Assembly: GCA_005778355.1 (NCBI GenBank)
Contig: SXON01000149.1
Span: 1-32,049, forward strand
DNA: 32,049 bases
From: Pseudomonadota bacterium
GTDB lineage: Bacteria > Myxococcota_A > UBA796 > SXON01
Direction: 5' to 3'
Each line of letters opens with the position of its first letter. Positions within the stretch are counted from its first letter, which is position 1. The translations under genes were made by a program, and so were the position numbers. This document shows positions 29,982 through 32,049 of this stretch, piece after piece. The notes under the pieces were generated by a model. It was not told the origin of the DNA. It saw only the letters and a program-made list of their open reading frames with translations, and searched no databases.

Positions 29982-32049
29982 TTGACCACGCTCGCCGACC
30001 TCGCCGCCTCTCCCGATCGTTTCGTCACCCGCCACGTCGGCCCCCGGGCGCGCGACATCGAGGCGATGCTCGCGACGGTGGGCTCCCCGAGCCTCGACGC
30101 CTTGATCGACAGCACCGTCCCCGCGCTGATCCGCACCGCGCGTCCGCTCCAAACCGGGGCCGCCCTCTCCGAGGTCGACGCGCTCGCGCGCGCCCGCGGC
30201 TACGCCGAGGCCAACCAGGTGTTCCGCAGCTACCTGGGCATGGGCTACCACGACACCGTCACCCCGGGGGTGATCCTCAGGAACATCCTAGAAAACCCGG
30301 GCTGGTACACCCAGTACACGCCCTACCAGGCGGAGATCTCGCAAGGCCGCATGGAAGCCTTGCTCATCTTCCAGACGATGATCGAGGATCTCACGGGGCT
30401 TCCCATCGCCAACGCGAGCTTGCTCGACGAGGCCACCGCCGCCGCCGAGGCGATGACGATGAGCCACGGCCTGCGCAAGGACGAGGCGGTCAACGCCTTC
30501 TTCGTGGCCGACAACTGTCACCCCCAGACCATCGAGGTGGTGCGCACCCGCGCGGCGCCCCTCGGCATCGACGTCATCGTGGGCGACCCGGGGAGCTTCG
30601 AGTTCGACGTCCCGATCTTCGGCCTCTTGCTCCAGTACCCCGCCACCGACGGCGCGATCTACGACGACCGGCCGCTGGTCGAACGCGCGCACGCGCACGG
30701 CGCGATCGTCACCGTGGCCGCCGACATCCTCTCGCTCACGATGCTCACCCCCCCGGGCGAGTGGGGCGCCGACATCTGCGTGGGCTCGGCCCAGCGTTTC
30801 GGCGTGCCGCTCGGCTCCGGCGGTCCACACGCGGCCTTCTTCTCCTGCAAGGACGAGTACAAGCGCGCGATGCCCGGTCGCCTCATCGGCGTGTCGGTGG
30901 ATGCCACGGGCAAGCCGGCGCTCCGGCTCACCCTCCAAACGCGCGAGCAGCACATTCGGCGCGAGACAGCCACCTCCAATCTCTGCACCGCACAGGTGCT
31001 CCTCGCGATCATCGCCGCGATGTACGCGGTGTACCACGGGCCGGACGGGCTCCGCCGGATCGCCAGCCGCGTCCATGGCATGGCCAGCGCCCTCGCCGCC
31101 GGGCTCGCCAACGCCGGGCACTCGGTGTCCGAGTTGCCCTTCTTCGACACGGTGCGCGTCAACGTGGGCGCCCAGGCGCCGGTGGTGCTCGCCCAGGCCC
31201 ACGCCCGCGAGATCAACCTGCGCGATCTCGGCAACGGCAACCTCGCCATCGCGCTCGACGAGTGCACCTCGGTGGCCGACGTCGCCGACATCCTCGCGTG
31301 CTTCGGCGTGAGCGCCCCGGCCACGGCGCTCCCGGTCGACAACCGCGTGCCCAGCGCCTTCCGCCGCGCCTCGGCATTCCTGACACACGCACACTTCAAC
31401 CGCTACCACAGCGAAACGGAGATGCTCCGCTTCATCTGGCGACTGCAGAGTCGCGACCTGTCGCTCACCGCGACGATGATCCCGCTGGGATCGTGCACGA
31501 TGAAGCTCCACGCCACCGCCGAGATGATCCCGGTCACCTGGCCCGGCTTCGGCGCTCTCCATCCCTTCGCCCCCGCCGCGCAGGCCCGCGGCTACGCGCA
31601 GCTCTTCGCCGACCTCGAGAGCTGGCTGGCCGATATCACCGGCTTTGCCGCCACGTCCTTGCAGCCCAACGCTGGCTCGCAGGGCGAGTACGCCGGCCTG
31701 CTCGCCATCCGCGCCTACCACCTGTCCCGTGGCGACGCGCACCGCGACCTCTGTCTCATCCCCTCGTCGGCCCACGGCACCAACCCCGCCTCGGCGGCGC
31801 TGGCCGGCATGCGGGTGGTGGTGGTCAAGTGCGACGCGCGGGGAAACATCGACGTGGCCGACCTCAAGCTCCGCGCCGAGGAGAACCGCGCCCAGCTCGC
31901 GGCGCTCATGGTCACCTACCCCTCCACCCACGGCGTTTTCGAAGCCGCCATCAAGGACATCTGCGCCATCGTCCACGACAATGGCGGCCAGGGTGACATG
32001 GACGGCGCCCACCTCAACGCGCTGGTCGGCCTCGTCCGGCCCGGCGAGC
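29982..32049 (+). CDS. gcvP: Glycine dehydrogenase (P-protein of the glycine cleavage system), 3' end outside window
   Basis: The PLP-dependent P-protein decarboxylates glycine and passes the aminomethyl group to lipoyl-GcvH. 689 codons are visible of about 960. The N-terminal half ([18 protein letters not shown], [14 protein letters not shown]) and the start of the C-terminal half ([51 protein letters not shown]) are present in one chain. The PLP lysine lies beyond the right edge. No ATG or GTG precedes the RHVGP block in frame after the stop at 29952-29954, so TTG at 29982 is the only plausible start. gcvT and gcvH are not in the window, and the 76-bp upstream gap is too short for a glycine riboswitch. 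Confidence 0.95.
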   Translation, partial: MTTLADLAASPDRFVTRHVGPRARDIEAMLATVGSPSLDALIDSTVPALIRTARPLQTGAALSEVDALARARGYAEANQVFRSYLGMGYHDTVTPGVILRNILENPGWYTQYTPYQAEISQGRMEALLIFQTMIEDLTGLPIANASLLDEATAAAEAMTMSHGLRKDEAVNAFFVADNCHPQTIEVVRTRAAPLGIDVIVGDPGSFEFDVPIFGLLLQYPATDGAIYDDRPLVERAHAHGAIVTVAADILSLTMLTPPGEWGADICVGSAQRFGVPLGSGGPHAAFFSCKDEYKRAMPGRLIGVSVDATGKPALRLTLQTREQHIRRETATSNLCTAQVLLAIIAAMYAVYHGPDGLRRIASRVHGMASALAAGLANAGHSVSELPFFDTVRVNVGAQAPVVLAQAHAREINLRDLGNGNLAIALDECTSVADVADILACFGVSAPATALPVDNRVPSAFRRASAFLTHAHFNRYHSETEMLRFIWRLQSRDLSLTATMIPLGSCTMKLHATAEMIPVTWPGFGALHPFAPAAQARGYAQLFADLESWLADITGFAATSLQPNAGSQGEYAGLLAIRAYHLSRGDAHRDLCLIPSSAHGTNPASAALAGMRVVVVKCDARGNIDVADLKLRAEENRAQLAALMVTYPSTHGVFEAAIKDICAIVHDNGGQGDMDGAHLNALVGLVRPGE

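Noticed and set aside
29339..31996. Open frame of 885 codons on the plus strand over gcvP
   Set aside because: It is out of frame with the clear gcvP coding frame and is Arg/Pro-rich shadow sequence.
1..32049. CRISPR arrays, tRNA or rRNA genes, insertion sequences, prophage
   Set aside because: No regularly spaced repeats, cloverleaf sequences, transposase motifs or phage genes were recognised. The GTCGCGAC copies are irregularly spaced and lack spacers of constant length.

Overview
The window is high-GC DNA (roughly 70% by eye) with tightly packed bacterial genes. It most resembles a Myxococcota / deltaproteobacterial chromosome. The evidence is a MYXO-CTERM sorting tail on a secreted amidase, an AgmX/PglI C-terminal-domain lipoprotein, a kinase-SUMF1 fusion, Asp/Thr/Gly-rich linkers on surface proteins, many lipoproteins and a type-3 prolyl-tRNA synthetase. 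No tRNA, rRNA, CRISPR array, IS element or prophage was seen. The assignment rests on protein families, not on a marker-gene tree.

Layout. 1-660: a 120-bp piece of a 3-hydroxyacyl-CoA dehydrogenase (+) abuts a transketolase (-) cut after residue 180, a chimeric junction. 735-8081 (+): CNB-patatin phospholipase, proS, an ABC1/UbiB kinase-like protein, and a membrane pseudokinase fused to a SUMF1 domain. 8067-12871 (-): a tightly overlapping operon of FadR-type regulator, CrtC/AttH-like lipocalin protein, a small domain protein, a GMC alcohol oxidase and a radical SAM protein. It diverges from an aldehyde dehydrogenase (12993-14363, +). The 121-bp control region holds three FadR-type operators. 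14381-18255 (-): a four-repeat protein of unknown function, a RhlE-like helicase, YgfZ and a Cys-rich membrane peptide. 18327-18902 (+): membrane protein. 18899-21884 (-): two paralogous solute-binding-domain proteins (one with LysM, one with a zinc ribbon and membrane anchor) and a lipoprotein. 21902-24167 (-): a compact [2Fe-2S]/molybdopterin hydroxylase fusion and an FtsB-like protein. 24222-26389 (+): a lipoprotein metallopeptidase and a sigma-70 family factor behind a consensus sigma-54 promoter. 26679-29905 (-): AgmX/PglI lipoprotein, MYXO-CTERM amidase and a YD-like lipoprotein. 29982-end (+): gcvP, truncated by the window edge.

The best candidate for an undescribed system is the FadR-controlled divergon at 8067-14363. 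Its GMC oxidase and aldehyde dehydrogenase could take an alcohol to an acid under acyl-CoA-responsive control, with a lipocalin-fold protein and a radical SAM enzyme of unknown role alongside. Separate observations are a strongly over-represented palindrome GTCGCGAC (29 copies counted by eye, 19 of them in 9.2-18.0 kb), a probable sigma-54 to sigma-70 cascade, and a zinc-ribbon / LysM solute-binding-domain pair. All counts and alignments were made by eye; family assignments come from motif recognition.
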